Both the position numbers and the translations under genes were made by a program. From Bacteroidia bacterium (GTDB lineage: Bacteria; Bacteroidota; Bacteroidia; J057): 64,000 nucleotides of DNA. Location of the stretch: NCBI GenBank assembly GCA_033391075.1, contig JAWPMV010000001.1, positions 6,200,001 through 6,264,000 of the forward strand, read 5' to 3'. The notes beneath the pieces are model-generated. The model was not told the origin of the DNA. It searched no databases and saw nothing but the letters and a program-made list of their open reading frames with translations. Shown here piece by piece: positions 27,401 through 36,152 of the stretch; the first letter of the stretch is position 1, and the number at the start of each line of letters is the position of its first letter.

Positions 27401-28819
27401 TGGAAGCGATGAACGAGGAGTTACACTCAATTCCATTTCATTACAACCTAGGGGAGTAATCAATGCATCAGACAATTCATGCACATCCTCCACATAGACA
27501 ATGATCGTGAACTGGTTGAATCCGGGAATGGGACAGGCATCATCTTTTACAGAAACTACAAAGAAGAAGGCTCCTTCAGTACCCACGGGAGGGGTCCAGC
27601 AAAAGCGTCCTACCGGATTGGCACCACTTATAATATTTTGAACAGCAGGATTACTGGCATCCGAAAAACTAGCTCCGGGAATCCCCTGGTTCCATCTGAT
27701 TTCATAGGTAAAGCTTGGATCCTGGCTAATTACAGGAATATCAAAACAAGTCTCTGCACCGGCACAGGTTCGAACCTCATTAAAGGATAATGGATTGGCT
27801 GGAACCGTAGATGGACCAACTCCCATATTCTGCACTCCACCTGTAATCGGGTTTGCCTGTTGACAGTTTGGGATAACAGTAATCTGCATATCCCGGGTAA
27901 TTTCATTGATCAAATTTCCATTCCTCCATTCTTTCACCACCACACAAATAACCACAGTAACCTGGATACCAGAAGGATTTGGCAACATGGAAACATCCCC
28001 GGTCAGCGGGTTAATATTTACATCCCAGGTAGTACCCAGAGGTTGTTGAGAAGTATAGCCTCCACCGTATCCAACAGGAACGAAGGTATTATCCAGACAA
28101 TCTCCTAATTCATAGGAAAGAGAATCACCATCTGGATCTATAGCTCCCTGGTTGAAAGTAAAATCCTGTCCTTCACAGATATAGGGTACTGGTTTATTAC
28201 TAAAAGTAGGAGAACTGTTACAAGTGGCCAAAGAAGGATTGATGATCGTAGAGTTTGATGCAATACCACTACCAGAGGGATTTGTCAGAGAAGTAATCAC
28301 TGCATTACGGCAGCAAACATCCCAGCTAATGGTATAATTGTCGCAGGTGCCTGGCACATTACAGAAGTTGTAATCCCTAAACATTACAAGCTCAGCAACT
28401 CCATTGATCGTAGGATTAGGATTTGTCCCATCACAACCGGTAACTGAAGGTACTCCGGGCATGGGTACCAAAACATCCGGACAAAGAGGAGTTACCTCTG
28501 AAAGGCTTTCCAAATTCCAACCGGCACCCAGAGCCGTAGGAGCAGGACATCCTGCATTTCCTGTTATCGTCAATCCCGCAAGAGCGGCCAGACCTGATGC
28601 ACCTGCAGAGGTTGGCTGATTGGTAGGGATAACAGGTAAAAAGCTGGAGAAAGCTCCACCCGTACAATCATAATAGCTTTTGTGAATGATTCTATAAGTA
28701 CATGGGCCTATACATTCATAGGTGATATCCACCCCCATCAGGTGAGTTGCATTCGCCTGATTCAGAAGGCCCAAAAAACTGATAAAGAATAGAAAAGTAG
28801 CGTAAAAATTCTTTCGCAT
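24467..28819 (-). CDS. Giant PKD-repeat surface protein with T9SS type B sorting domain
   Basis: The 1450-residue protein has a signal peptide (ATFLFFISFLGLLNQANA) and then an N-terminal domain of about 300 residues starting ATHLMGVDITYECIGPCTYR. Ig-like segments follow. Roughly from residue 780 come six PKD domains with WSWDFGDGS, WNFGDGTP or similar cores and HVY / GCV spacing. The last ~90 residues (MPSAFSPNGDGFNDFYKIG ... FNRWGQMVYE) are the gliding-motility-associated C-terminal (type B) domain that directs export by the type IX system. It is probably a surface-attached or released adhesin. The N-terminal domain is shared with the divergent neighbour at 29495. Confidence 0.92.
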   Translation of the reverse strand: MRKNFYATFLFFISFLGLLNQANATHLMGVDITYECIGPCTYRIIHKSYYDCTGGAFSSFLPVIPTNQPTSAGASGLAALAGLTITGNAGCPAPTALGAGWNLESLSEVTPLCPDVLVPMPGVPSVTGCDGTNPNPTINGVAELVMFRDYNFCNVPGTCDNYTISWDVCCRNAVITSLTNPSGSGIASNSTIINPSLATCNSSPTFSNKPVPYICEGQDFTFNQGAIDPDGDSLSYELGDCLDNTFVPVGYGGGYTSQQPLGTTWDVNINPLTGDVSMLPNPSGIQVTVVICVVVKEWRNGNLINEITRDMQITVIPNCQQANPITGGVQNMGVGPSTVPANPLSFNEVRTCAGAETCFDIPVISQDPSFTYEIRWNQGIPGASFSDASNPAVQNIISGANPVGRFCWTPPVGTEGAFFFVVSVKDDACPIPGFNQFTIIVYVEDVHELSDALITPLGCNEMELSVTPRSSLPSPYANIFTTTTWSGNGNLNRNPNVNQETFTHLYPAPGSYFTNVLIQDTLGCTSSISGVANLTTGVTADAGPDLTLCSNFTTQLGTPAIPGQSYAWTPNASIDNPTIAQPTFSFPNNGSGQTSTDYTVEVTDGTCNTFDYVTVNVNPSLSTAISPTVPKICKGDSIDLVASNNLGSGNTFLWNTGDTSATIRVGPDINTTYSVVSFNSGCASTPVFVNVEVQEGPTAVIGGDFGICPGSSTTLTASGADSYTWSAGGFTSPSITLAGISQDSSIYVIGYDDIGCPGDTVFGTVNVLPEPVADYTTNIVCEGGQTIFTDNTTLANGNLVSWSWDFGDGSPMDINQNPNHVYTSPGNYQVNLEVTSDRGCQSTISNQVTVNPSPQVDFTFTNVCEDNPNLFLDVSTISSGSIANYTWNFGDGTPSQIGANVLHEYNDFGFYNATLTATSDQGCVSAFTQTVFVSPIPVASFDVVSACIDSIVLVSTSSTVAGQLDFIATHEWDFGDPASGANNTSTEVNPVHIYSAAGFYTITLTVTTGNGCINTIQRQIEVFDEPVADFVPDQTCENLAVVYQNQTAIGSNTPIEYTWWDFGNGQTDISENGTTNYVDLGPGIYDVTLAVRSSAGCVDTVTKAITIDPAPEPRFVSDAVCLEEVAMFNSDASSIVSGSIASYNWSFGDPATSSSTDPNPSFTYTAPGTYRVQMELTSDLGCVASAFGDAIVFELPRILEVIEETVCFGDPANLRVTAEPGVIINWYFNQSDTEPFHRGNAYVTPPLPFQTTYYVAAESEQGCLSQRQPINGYVYNDEELSIVTNEDVVELPLALINFQANSTIGIDSWSWDFGDGNTSNETAPSHEYKYPGKFLVTLKTVDINGCELTITKVIEVIKVVNISMPSAFSPNGDGFNDFYKIGHYKLSQFNFQVFNRWGQMVYETENPDFEWDGRTLDGKMAQEGVYVYVMRALDFEGVKIDQSRTITITK

Positions 28820-29494
28820 TTGTGTATGGGTTTACTAAGGCTCTTATCTTCTTATGTCTTATTCTAATACAAACCCCATTAAGGACAGGCAAAATGCTCA
28901 GCCATTTGAGATTCTAAGATTTCAAATTATTAGGGTCTAAATCGGGTGTGAAGTATGCTCGAAGCTTTCCTCATAAGCTCATAAAATCCTACCATCGAGC
29001 ATGTAATGAATGTGCTAAAATAGTAAAAAAAATGGACCTAATCCATTGATTTTTACCCAAATTATCAACTGCCATTTTCATCCCAACCTAAAGTAATTAC
29101 GTTTCTTTGAAGTTTATCGTAGCATATTTATTTTTTCGCTTACAAAAGCTGTAAAATTGGAAGACCACTTCAGGCAAAACTCTACTCAAGGCATCCCCAG
29201 ACAGACGAACCAAAACAAGCACTTCCCCTATCTAGCCTATAAGTATCTAAAAATCAATTATTTACATCAGAATGAAAGATTGATTTTTACAATAAAGGAA
29301 TATTCCTTATTTTCGTTATATTATCCTCACTCGCAAGCTCGCATACCCATTTTAGTCCGGATATTTGTTTTAAATTTTCGCTCAAGTAGCTCCAACTAAA
29401 GGCGGGGATTGGTTTTTATTGACCATATAAATCCCTATTTTTGTTTAATATGCTAACCGCTGCTTATATATGAGCTAACATTTACGAAAAAAAC
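28820..29494. other. Divergent promoter region between giant surface genes
   Basis: 675 bases of AT-rich sequence separate the two start codons. A TATTTTTG box at 29436-29443 faces the plus-strand gene. I found no equally good box for the minus-strand gene. A short plus-strand reading frame near 29157 would need a TTG start and has no supporting features. No RNA gene was recognised. Confidence 0.5.
29409..29443 (+). promoter_or_regulatory. Candidate Bacteroidota promoter for the plus-strand giant gene
   Basis: The -7 box TATTTTTG (29436-29443) matches TAnnTTTG. A TTG at 29409-29411 lies 24 bases upstream, slightly wider than the usual 17-23. The start codon is 51 bases downstream of the box. 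Confidence 0.4.
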
Positions 29495-32400
29495 ATGAGA
29501 TTCTCTACTGCTTTTCGGAGCTGCATCCTAACCGTATTCATTTTATTTCAATGTATTGACCTCAGCGCGACGCACTTCATGGGAGTTGACATTTCCTATG
29601 AATGTATGGGGACCTGTACATATAGAATATATCATAGTACCTACTATGATTGTTCCGGTGCGTTGACGGGTGCATATACTCCTATCTCGGCAGGAACCGC
29701 TCCACCGGCTCCTTCTGATTTTGATTTTGGATTTACAGGCATTCCGACTCCTGCCAACCCTTTTTGTAATGCTCCCGCTCCGATTGGGAACTGGGTATTG
29801 GTTGACTGGGTTGAGGTAACTCCGGTTTGTCCCACTGTCCAAACGCAGTGTGAAGATAATTTTGCAGTTCTCCCAGGTGTTGGAGAGGCTCGCTATTATA
29901 GAGACTATGACTTTTGTAACACCAACTGTGATGAATACACTATTCAGTGGTCCGGTTGCTGTAGAAATAATGCGATTACCAATGTTACCAATCCTGGTGG
30001 TCAGGAAATCTTTACAGGAAGCACTACTATCAATACAGCAATTGTTCCTTGTAACAATTCGCCAAGCTTCGCTGTACCGCCTGTACCATACCTTTGTGTA
30101 GGTCAAGCTTTCACCTTTAATCAGGAAGCAACGGATATAGATGGAGACTCGCTAGCGTATGAATTAACTTCTTGCCTAGATGACAACAACATCCCCGTAA
30201 ACTATGCACCTGGATATAATCCTCAGCAACCTCTGGGAGCAAGTTGGAATATTTCACTTGATCCTGTAACGGGAGACCTTACCGTAACTCCTAACCCAGG
30301 ATCTATAGAAGTAGCGGTACTTTGTGTACTTGTTAAGGAATATAGAAACGGACAATTGATTGGTCAGGTAACCAGAGACTTCCAGTTTACAGTAATTAAC
30401 TGTAACAACACTTCCAATGTAAACCCGGTAGTTGATTCTCTGACAAATCTTAGCAGCAATATTACAGTCAATGGATTTGACGTCCAGGCTACTGCTTGTA
30501 ATCTGGTAAGATTTGATATGCCACTGACCGATCCAGATCCAAACCAAAACTGGATCCTGGCATGGAACGGAAACATTGCAGATGCAGTATTTGCCGATGC
30601 AACCAATCCAACAGTAGGTGTTGACACCATTTCTTCCAGCACTCCTCCTACTGCAAGATTTACCTGGGTACCCACTACTCCCGGTCGATATACCTTCCTG
30701 CTTACTGCGCAGGATGATGGTTGTCCGATTTTCGGTATCAACCAGTACACTATAGTAATAGACGTTGCTCCAAACCCGGCAGGGGTTACACCTACTGTTG
30801 ATACGCGCTTGAGCAACTGTTTCGATATGGAATTTGAAGCCATTCCTTGTGGGGGTGTTCCTCCTTTCACTTATCAATGGTCTGGTTCCAATGGTTTGAG
30901 TGGTACAGATAAGATTATCAACTTCTCTTATCCTGGACCTGGAACTTATACCTATCAGATTACCGTTACCGATTCTTTTGGAATTGTTAGTAGCACGGTA
31001 GGCACCTTGAACCTGACCAATACAGCAATTGCTGATGGAGGGCCTGATTTTGCCCTTTGTCCGGGTGAAGTAGGCACCATAGGCACTCCCTTTATCAATG
31101 GACAGACATACCAGTGGAGTTCATTTGGAGGCATCGGCTTTGATGGCCCTTCTAATCCCAATACTCCTCAAACAGGTGTTTCTTTTAATAATGGTACAAA
31201 CGCTCCTATTCCTTTGGATTACTTCCTGGAGGTCTCTGATTTGAATGGCTGTGTTTCCAATGATACGGTTACGGTTACTTACACTCCTACTCCTGATGCT
31301 GATATTGTAGCTGACGGAAGCGCCTGTATCAACGATCAGGTGAGTGTCAACTTTAATCTACCTCAAGTTCCCGGCGCAACTTATACCTGGGTGTATAGTG
31401 GCGGCGGTCAGGGAATCACCACTGGTCCAGGACCTCACAATGTAAGCTGGGGAACTCCTGGAGTCAAAGAAATTAAATTGGTGGTAAATGTAAATGGATG
31501 TGAATCTGATACAGCCAGAGAGTTTGTAACGATTTTCGATATCCCTACCTCTACCTTTACCGCCACTCCACAGGTTTGTGCAAATCAGCAAGCCTTCCTG
31601 ACTTATACAGGAACTGCAAACCCAGCCAATACCAACTTCATCTGGGATCTGGATGGAGGACAAGGTACAGGAAATGCAGGGCCGTTTGGAGTTACCTGGT
31701 CTACGCCTGGTACCAAAACTATTACCCTGGTAGTTGAACAAAATGGATGTACAAGTGCATCCTTTAGCCAGCAGGTAGAAGTATTTGAAGTTCCAAGTTC
31801 TGCCTTTGATTTGGCTACAGATATGTGTGTAGATGGAATTGTTCAGGCAGTTTATACTGGCGGAGCAAGCCCTGGAGCCTCTTATGCATGGAACTTCGCA
31901 GGAGGTACCGTTATCAGCGGTACAGGTTCAGGTCCATATACCCTGACCTGGTCAACTCCCGGTCAGAGAACCTTGAGTCTACAGGTTCAGGAAAATGGCT
32001 GTGTATCGACTGTAACTACTAGAGATATCAATGTAAATGCTGATCCGGTAGCGAGTATCTCTGCTGTACCGAATCAATGTTTCTCCGGAAACAGCTTTAC
32101 TTTCCAATATACAGGAGATCCAAATGTAGATACCTACAACTGGTTCTTCGGAACAGATGCTTCTATCCCCGTAAGCACAGATGCTCAACCTCCTGCGATT
32201 ACTTATTCTCAGGTTGGACCAAAGAGAGTTACCCTGGTTGTAACCCGGGCAGGTTGTGTGGGAGATACGGCTGAAGTACTTTTCGAAGTAGTTCCTGAAC
32301 CATCTGCAGACTTTACGACCAGTAGCACTGGCATCTGTAGTGATGACTGTGTAACCTTCAATTACTCTGGAGTGCCTATTGGTCCAAACCAATCTTATTC

Positions 32401-34873
32401 CTGGGACTTCGGACCAGGCGCGATTCCTCCGGGATCACCTCTGCCAAATCCTGGATGTATCGAGTACATTACGCCAGGCACCAAGGATGTAACTCTTTTG
32501 GTAAGCTATAGAGGCTGTACCACTTCCAGTACACAATCCATTGCTATCAATCCTACTCCGGTAGTAAGTGTAGCGGGTGATGTTGAGTTCTGTGAAGGAG
32601 ATGGTGGAGCACAAATTCAGGCTACTGCAAGTGGAGGAACAGCTCCTCTCTTCTACAGCTGGACTTGTGATGATCCGCTTAATTGTGGATTGAGCTCTAC
32701 CAGTGTAGAAGATCCATTTGCCAATCCAGATGTAGATTTGACAGGTAAAGATGCTGACTCTGTTCGCTACTGCCTGACCGTTACAGATGTAAATGGATGT
32801 GCAAGTGATGAAGTTTGTATTTGGGTAATTGTAAAAGCCAAGCCTAAAATGGATGCTGGTCCTGATGTATTTATTTGTACTGATGGTCCCGGTGAATTCA
32901 TACTAGGAGGCCTGGCTGCTGACAATAGCGCTCCGGAGCCTGTCATGTATCAGTGGTCGCCAGCTACAGGGCTGAACAATCCTAACCTGGCCAATCCATT
33001 TGCCCGACCAACAGAAACGACAATTTATACCCTCGTTGGTACCTCCGCCAATGGATGTACTTCTGAAGTAAATACCCTGGATACCTTAAGTACAGTTACT
33101 GTAAACGTAGTTCCAAAACCCGTAGCTGCTGCAGGAATTGATACTGCCATTTGTTTAGGTGGTTCAGTACAATTGCAAGGCTTTGCAAGTGGTGGTGGTC
33201 CTGACTATACGTACAGCTGGACACCAGCAACTGCCGGAACCATCGATGATCCGACTTCGCCGACTCCTACCGTAACACCAGGATTCACTACCGTGTATTC
33301 TTTGGTAGTTACTTCGAATGGTTGTGATTCGGATGCCGATCAGGTAGAAGTAGTAGTAGGAACTCAACCAACTATCAATCCAGGTGCAAACGAAACCATC
33401 TGTCTTGGCTCAGAAGTCCAACTGGATGCAAGAGCGGCAGGTGATCCAAATGCTTCAACTTATATCTATAGCTGGAGTCCAGCGATTGGGCTGAGTGATC
33501 CGGATATTCCGAATCCTATTGCGAGTCCGGATGTAACAACTACTTATACAGTATCTGCCAGCTCCAATTTTGGATGTGGATCAGATGATGCTACAATTAC
33601 TGTTACTGTTGAACCAACTCCTGAAGTGGAAGCCCTTTCACAGGATACAGTTATTTGTGCTGGTGATACCATCGCATTGATGGCTACCCATAGCTTCACT
33701 ACTCCAACAGGATCACCCGTAGTTTATGACTGGTTGCCAAGTACAGGAATCATCGGTTCTCCAACAGAACCTAATATCCTGATTGCGCCTACGCAAACAA
33801 CCCGATATACAGTAAGAGCCAGTATCGCTGGAGATTGTCCTACAGAGGATGAAGTACTCGTTACAGTAAGTCCAAAGGTAGAAGCGAAAGTGAGCGCTGA
33901 TACGACTCAATTCTGTGCAGGAGATGTGATTCAGTTATTTGCTGAAGGAGGTCTCGGAAATGCCAACTTTAGTTGGAGTCCCGCAGTAGATCTCGACGAT
34001 CCTACTAGCCAGAATCCATTTGCAAGTCCATCAGCGGACATTACCTATACAGTTACTGTAAGTGAAGGTGCTTGTTCTGATGAAGCTTCCATAGACCTGA
34101 TAGTAAATCCAACTCCACAAGCCGACTATTTTGCAACACAAACCAGTGGTTGCGAAGGCCTGACGGTAAGTTTCGTTGAGAATTCTGAAAATGCTGTAAG
34201 CTTTATCTGGGACTTCGGAGATGGTTCTGCCTCGAGCAATGAATCCAATCCGACTCATACCTATAATACAGCAGGTCAATATACGGTTAGCCTAACCACA
34301 GTAGGTGTAGGAGGCTGTGAAACGACTACAAGTCAAACAACGGTTGATGTCTCCGCCAGTGGATTTGCTAACTTTAGCTCTGATCCTGCTCCGGGAACTT
34401 CGATAAGCCTCCCAGATGCAGCAGTAAGCTTTACTGATCTTTCACAAAATGCCATCAACTGGCTGTGGGACTTCGGTGATGGAAGTATCTCTACAGATGC
34501 TAATCCGGTTCACGTTTATCAGAAAGACGGAACCTATGTTGTAAGCCTGACTGTTACAGATCAGAATGGTTGTGTTAGTACTGTTACACTGGGTGATTAT
34601 GATATCTTCGCTCCGGACCTTCTGATCCCGAATGTATTCTCTCCAAATGGTGATGGAGTAAATGATGGATTTACCGTTCGCTATACCGGAAAAGAATTAT
34701 TCAGAATGGAAGTATTTGACCGTTGGGGAAGACTTCTTTATGAAGCAGATGCGCAGGATAAGCCCTGGATGGGAACTGATTCCGGTGGAAATGTGGTAAA
34801 CGATGGTGTTTATTACTATTCCGTTCAAATTGGTGATCAAACCTACACAGGAAATATTACCCTGATGCGCTAA
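29495..34873 (+). CDS. Giant Ig/PKD-repeat surface protein with T9SS type B sorting domain
   Basis: The 1792-residue protein has a signal peptide ending near residue 25. Its N-terminal domain of about 300 residues starts ATHFMGVDISYECMGTCTYR and is paralogous to the minus-strand neighbour. It then shows about five PKD-like units with a ...YTWVYSGG.., ..WSTPGTKTITLVV.. pattern and about six Ig-like units with YQWSPATGLNNPNLANP-type cores. Two classical PKD domains follow (FIWDFGDGSASS; WLWDFGDGSIST). The last ~90 residues (IPNVFSPNGDGVNDGF ... VFDRWGRLLYE) form the type B type IX sorting domain. It is likely a long surface fibre or adhesin. Confidence 0.92.
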   Translation: MRFSTAFRSCILTVFILFQCIDLSATHFMGVDISYECMGTCTYRIYHSTYYDCSGALTGAYTPISAGTAPPAPSDFDFGFTGIPTPANPFCNAPAPIGNWVLVDWVEVTPVCPTVQTQCEDNFAVLPGVGEARYYRDYDFCNTNCDEYTIQWSGCCRNNAITNVTNPGGQEIFTGSTTINTAIVPCNNSPSFAVPPVPYLCVGQAFTFNQEATDIDGDSLAYELTSCLDDNNIPVNYAPGYNPQQPLGASWNISLDPVTGDLTVTPNPGSIEVAVLCVLVKEYRNGQLIGQVTRDFQFTVINCNNTSNVNPVVDSLTNLSSNITVNGFDVQATACNLVRFDMPLTDPDPNQNWILAWNGNIADAVFADATNPTVGVDTISSSTPPTARFTWVPTTPGRYTFLLTAQDDGCPIFGINQYTIVIDVAPNPAGVTPTVDTRLSNCFDMEFEAIPCGGVPPFTYQWSGSNGLSGTDKIINFSYPGPGTYTYQITVTDSFGIVSSTVGTLNLTNTAIADGGPDFALCPGEVGTIGTPFINGQTYQWSSFGGIGFDGPSNPNTPQTGVSFNNGTNAPIPLDYFLEVSDLNGCVSNDTVTVTYTPTPDADIVADGSACINDQVSVNFNLPQVPGATYTWVYSGGGQGITTGPGPHNVSWGTPGVKEIKLVVNVNGCESDTAREFVTIFDIPTSTFTATPQVCANQQAFLTYTGTANPANTNFIWDLDGGQGTGNAGPFGVTWSTPGTKTITLVVEQNGCTSASFSQQVEVFEVPSSAFDLATDMCVDGIVQAVYTGGASPGASYAWNFAGGTVISGTGSGPYTLTWSTPGQRTLSLQVQENGCVSTVTTRDINVNADPVASISAVPNQCFSGNSFTFQYTGDPNVDTYNWFFGTDASIPVSTDAQPPAITYSQVGPKRVTLVVTRAGCVGDTAEVLFEVVPEPSADFTTSSTGICSDDCVTFNYSGVPIGPNQSYSWDFGPGAIPPGSPLPNPGCIEYITPGTKDVTLLVSYRGCTTSSTQSIAINPTPVVSVAGDVEFCEGDGGAQIQATASGGTAPLFYSWTCDDPLNCGLSSTSVEDPFANPDVDLTGKDADSVRYCLTVTDVNGCASDEVCIWVIVKAKPKMDAGPDVFICTDGPGEFILGGLAADNSAPEPVMYQWSPATGLNNPNLANPFARPTETTIYTLVGTSANGCTSEVNTLDTLSTVTVNVVPKPVAAAGIDTAICLGGSVQLQGFASGGGPDYTYSWTPATAGTIDDPTSPTPTVTPGFTTVYSLVVTSNGCDSDADQVEVVVGTQPTINPGANETICLGSEVQLDARAAGDPNASTYIYSWSPAIGLSDPDIPNPIASPDVTTTYTVSASSNFGCGSDDATITVTVEPTPEVEALSQDTVICAGDTIALMATHSFTTPTGSPVVYDWLPSTGIIGSPTEPNILIAPTQTTRYTVRASIAGDCPTEDEVLVTVSPKVEAKVSADTTQFCAGDVIQLFAEGGLGNANFSWSPAVDLDDPTSQNPFASPSADITYTVTVSEGACSDEASIDLIVNPTPQADYFATQTSGCEGLTVSFVENSENAVSFIWDFGDGSASSNESNPTHTYNTAGQYTVSLTTVGVGGCETTTSQTTVDVSASGFANFSSDPAPGTSISLPDAAVSFTDLSQNAINWLWDFGDGSISTDANPVHVYQKDGTYVVSLTVTDQNGCVSTVTLGDYDIFAPDLLIPNVFSPNGDGVNDGFTVRYTGKELFRMEVFDRWGRLLYEADAQDKPWMGTDSGGNVVNDGVYYYSVQIGDQTYTGNITLMR

Positions 34874-34900
34874 GAAATATATATACACATTAACGAAGTT

Positions 34901-34935
34901 GCCCGTAAGTGATTCACTTGCGGGCTTTTTCTTTT
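34901..34935 (+). terminator. Rho-independent terminator of the giant plus-strand gene
   Basis: GCCCGTAAGTG, loop ATT, CACTTGCGGGC forms an 11-base stem with one G-T pair, followed by TTTTTCTTTTA. It lies 27 bases after the stop codon. Confidence 0.88.
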
Positions 34936-34981
34936 ATTACTTTAATAAATCATGATGCTTCTAACATGTTAGTGATTAATG

Positions 34982-35012
34982 TTTTGACTTTTGTCTGCTA
35001 GTTGTATCTTTG
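34982..35012 (+). promoter_or_regulatory. Bacteroidota-type promoter of sucD
   Basis: TTTTG at 34982-34986, 18 bases, then TATCTTTG at 35005-35012 matches the primary-sigma consensus TTTG-N17-23-TAnnTTTG. The sucD ATG is 39 bases further on, giving a leader of about 30 bases. Confidence 0.7.
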
Positions 35013-35050
35013 CCGCATATTCGATTTCCTAAAAAATTTAAGCAGATTAC

Positions 35051-35923
35051 ATGAGTATTCTCGTCAATAAAGACAGTAAAGTCATCGTCCAGGGGTTCAC
35101 TGGAAAAGAAGGATCTTTCCATGCTCAACAAATGATAGAATACGGTACCCAGGTTGTAGGAGGAGTTACCCCTAATAAAGGAGGAACCAATCACCTGGAA
35201 CGCCCCGTTTTTAATACAGTCGCTGATGCCGTTAAAGAAACCGGTGCGGATGTATCCATTATTTTTGTTCCCCCTGCCTTTGCCGCGGATGCTATTATGG
35301 AAGCTGCTGATGGGGGAGTAGATTTGATTGTAACAATCACAGAAGGAATTCCTGTGAAAGATATGATCTACGCTAAAAAATATATTGAAGACAGAGGAGT
35401 CAGAATGATAGGTCCTAACTGCCCCGGAGTTATTACCCCCGGAGAATGTAAGTTGGGTATCATGCCTGGTTTCATCCACAATCCTGGAAAAATCGGCATC
35501 ATCAGTCGTTCTGGAACCTTGACTTACGAAGCTGTAGATCAGGTTACCAAGCAAGGTCTTGGTCAGTCTACCTGTGTAGGTATTGGAGGAGACCCTATCA
35601 TTGGTTCTACGCATGTAGATATCATGAAACTCTTTAATGAGGATCCCGATACAGAAGGAATCATCATGATTGGAGAGATTGGTGGACAGAATGAGGAAAT
35701 CTGCGCTGAGTGGGTGAGAGATAATGTTAATAAGCCTGTAGTAGGATTTATTGCTGGACAGACAGCCCCTCCCGGGCGCCGTATGGGACATGCTGGTGCG
35801 ATTGTTTCCGGTGGTCAGGGAACTGCTCAAGCAAAAATGGATGTGATGGCTGCTTGTGGAATTCACGTAGTAGAAACTCCTGCAGACATCGGAATCACCA
35901 TGGTCAATGCATTGAAAGGATAA
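35051..35923 (+). CDS. sucD: Succinate-CoA ligase, alpha subunit
   Basis: The 290-residue subunit carries the CoA-binding N-terminal domain ([19 protein letters not shown]) and the phosphohistidine loop [20 protein letters not shown], where His is phosphorylated during the TCA-cycle reaction succinyl-CoA + NDP + Pi to succinate + NTP. The beta subunit gene (sucC) is not adjacent. It has its own promoter and terminator, so it is a single-gene transcription unit. A long open frame on the opposite strand is only a shadow of this gene. Confidence 0.96.
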   Translation: MSILVNKDSKVIVQGFTGKEGSFHAQQMIEYGTQVVGGVTPNKGGTNHLERPVFNTVADAVKETGADVSIIFVPPAFAADAIMEAADGGVDLIVTITEGIPVKDMIYAKKYIEDRGVRMIGPNCPGVITPGECKLGIMPGFIHNPGKIGIISRSGTLTYEAVDQVTKQGLGQSTCVGIGGDPIIGSTHVDIMKLFNEDPDTEGIIMIGEIGGQNEEICAEWVRDNVNKPVVGFIAGQTAPPGRRMGHAGAIVSGGQGTAQAKMDVMAACGIHVVETPADIGITMVNALKG

Positions 35924-35940
35924 TTTCCTCGAACATATAA

Positions 35941-35984
35941 TATTGAAAAAGGGCCTCAACATCTGTTGAGGCCCTTTTTCAATA
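35941..35984 (+). terminator. Rho-independent terminator of sucD
   Basis: A perfect 21-base inverted repeat begins TATTGAAAAAGGGCC and ends GGCCCTTTTTCAATA, with a two-base loop TC at 35962-35963. The A and T tracts allow termination from both sides. Confidence 0.9.
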
Positions 35985-36120
35985 AATAATTTCTCTTGAT
36001 GTTGACATCTCCTCTTTATGTGGTGTCCTATATAATGAAGACAGACCATTAACAGTCTGCCTACATAATTTTTCTTCTTTAATTTTTAACTGATCTAATT
36101 GATCGGGAACAAGTGCATGT

Positions 36121-36144
36121 AAGGCCTGCTTTATAGCAGGCCTT
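36121..36144. terminator. Hairpin downstream of phoH
   Basis: AAGGCCTGCT, loop TTAT, AGCAGGCCTT is a perfect 10-base stem located nine bases after the phoH stop on the minus strand. A strong T tail is missing on that strand, so termination is probable but weaker. Between this and the sucD terminator I see only a small CAGAC/GTCTG hairpin near 36050. Confidence 0.55.
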
Positions 36145-36152
36145 CATTTATG

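Noticed and set aside
29157-29399. 80-codon plus-strand frame in the spacer between the giant genes
   Set aside because: It needs a TTG start, has no ribosome-binding context or domain, and lies in very AT-rich sequence.
31358-31741. Minus-strand frames within the large plus-strand PKD gene
   Set aside because: Several such frames exist because of the gene's codon use. None has a domain, and the giant gene is supported end to end by signal peptide, repeats and sorting domain.
34976-36049. Long minus-strand reading frame opposite sucD (357 codons)
   Set aside because: It is the mirror of sucD, rich in His, Ser and Cys with no domain. sucD is certain and has its own promoter and terminator.
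36035-36075. Possible tRNA or small RNA from the CAGAC/GTCTG hairpin after sucD
   Set aside because: Only one short stem is present; no cloverleaf, T-loop consensus or promoter could be found.
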